The notes under the pieces were generated by a model, which worked only from the letters and a program-made list of their open reading frames with translations, made no database searches and was not told the origin of the DNA. This document shows positions 63,604-64,000 of a stretch of DNA of 64,000 nt, in pieces. The translations under genes were made by a program, and so were the position numbers. Origin of the DNA: Adineta ricciae. Taxonomy: Eukaryota; Rotifera; Eurotatoria; Adinetida; Adinetidae. Location of the stretch: NCBI GenBank assembly GCA_905250025.1, contig CAJNOJ010000187.1, positions 124,001 through 188,000 on the forward strand. The letters run 5' to 3'. Numbering within the stretch: position 1 is the stretch's first letter; each line of letters begins with the position of its first letter.

Positions 63604-64000
63604 TTGATTTCTAGACAATGTTCTTCAGTTAGAAATCCAGTAGAGCACGAGATAATTGCTTGATCGATCGGACAATCTTGTACATAGATATCGTGCAAAT
63701 AAGGAGAGAGAAAAAGAAAGGGAAATATAATAGGAAAAAGAAGAATCTAATATAAAGAAGAGAACAGAAAAATATCCAAGAAAACAGTACTATCAACAAC
63801 AACAGAATCATCATCATCATCACTATCATCGTGATGTGTCTTCTCTCGTTCCTTTTCCCTATTGCCTCGTTCTTGTCCATGAAGAACGTTTAACCTTGCC
63901 TTAGAGAGATTGATCAAATAGAAATAAACTCATATAAATATCTTTTCTTTCCACAAAATAGCCGAAGACTGCTTGCTTCATCGAACTTTTCTTACCCATA
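63604..64000. other. Upstream region of liprin-beta, no firm exon
   Basis: May hold further liprin-beta 5' exons or a promoter; the acceptor-like TTGTCTAG just upstream of the ATG at 63603 leaves both options open. The minus frame 63629-63880 is low-complexity Leu/Phe/Ile and is taken as chance. Confidence 0.35.

Overview
This window looks like nuclear DNA of a small invertebrate animal, most likely a bdelloid rotifer. The sequence shows AT-rich DNA, genes packed on both strands, and multi-exon genes whose GT-AG introns are mostly 45-65 bases. The recognisable genes are animal ones: glutaminyl-tRNA synthetase, NUDT9, ATP synthase beta, QSOX, GM2 activator, LRP2BP, cathepsin L, Ral, a CD38-type cyclase, liprin-beta, the ciliary subunit DRC9 and two rhodopsin-like receptors. 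The rotifer assignment is an inference. It also rests on an intronless FAD oxidoreductase beside a decayed family-31 glycosidase, which resembles the acquired genes common in bdelloids.

Layout: 0-8 kb holds a partial gene end, a small membrane protein, a triple RRM-like protein, a 19-exon QARS gene and two unrecognised small proteins. 8.5-11.8 kb has a short secreted precursor on the minus strand followed by decayed coding remnants. 11.8-14.6 kb carries MIX23 and NUDT9; the last NUDT9 intron contains a complete ORF on the opposite strand. 14.8-20.4 kb has an unrecognised 549-residue protein, a Ser/Pro-rich protein and a first receptor. 21.3-25.9 kb is a head-to-head pair, DRC9 (minus) and mitochondrial ATP synthase beta (plus). 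28.6-32.1 kb has a Cys-rich secreted protein and a second receptor. 32.1-39.0 kb is a gene-free island with microsatellites and two abutting palindromes.

39.0-48.2 kb is a run of minus-strand genes: two tandem SAM-domain paralogues, QSOX, a GM2-activator-like protein, a coding remnant and LRP2BP. 49.2-52.6 kb has cathepsin L and a Ral GTPase on the plus strand. 53.9-56.7 kb holds the glycosidase remnant and the FAD oxidoreductase. 58.6-60.0 kb is a GPI-type ADP-ribosyl cyclase. 60.5-63.6 kb is liprin-beta, which has an in-frame TAA in an otherwise coherent exon.

The genes are mostly independent housekeeping, secretory or signalling genes and not an operon-like system. Two functional pairings stand out. 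NUDT9 destroys ADP-ribose and the CD38-type enzyme makes cyclic ADP-ribose and ADP-ribose. QSOX, GM2A-like, cathepsin L and the FAD enzyme all carry secretory signals. All exon models were made by hand from splice signals and phase; no search or computation was run.
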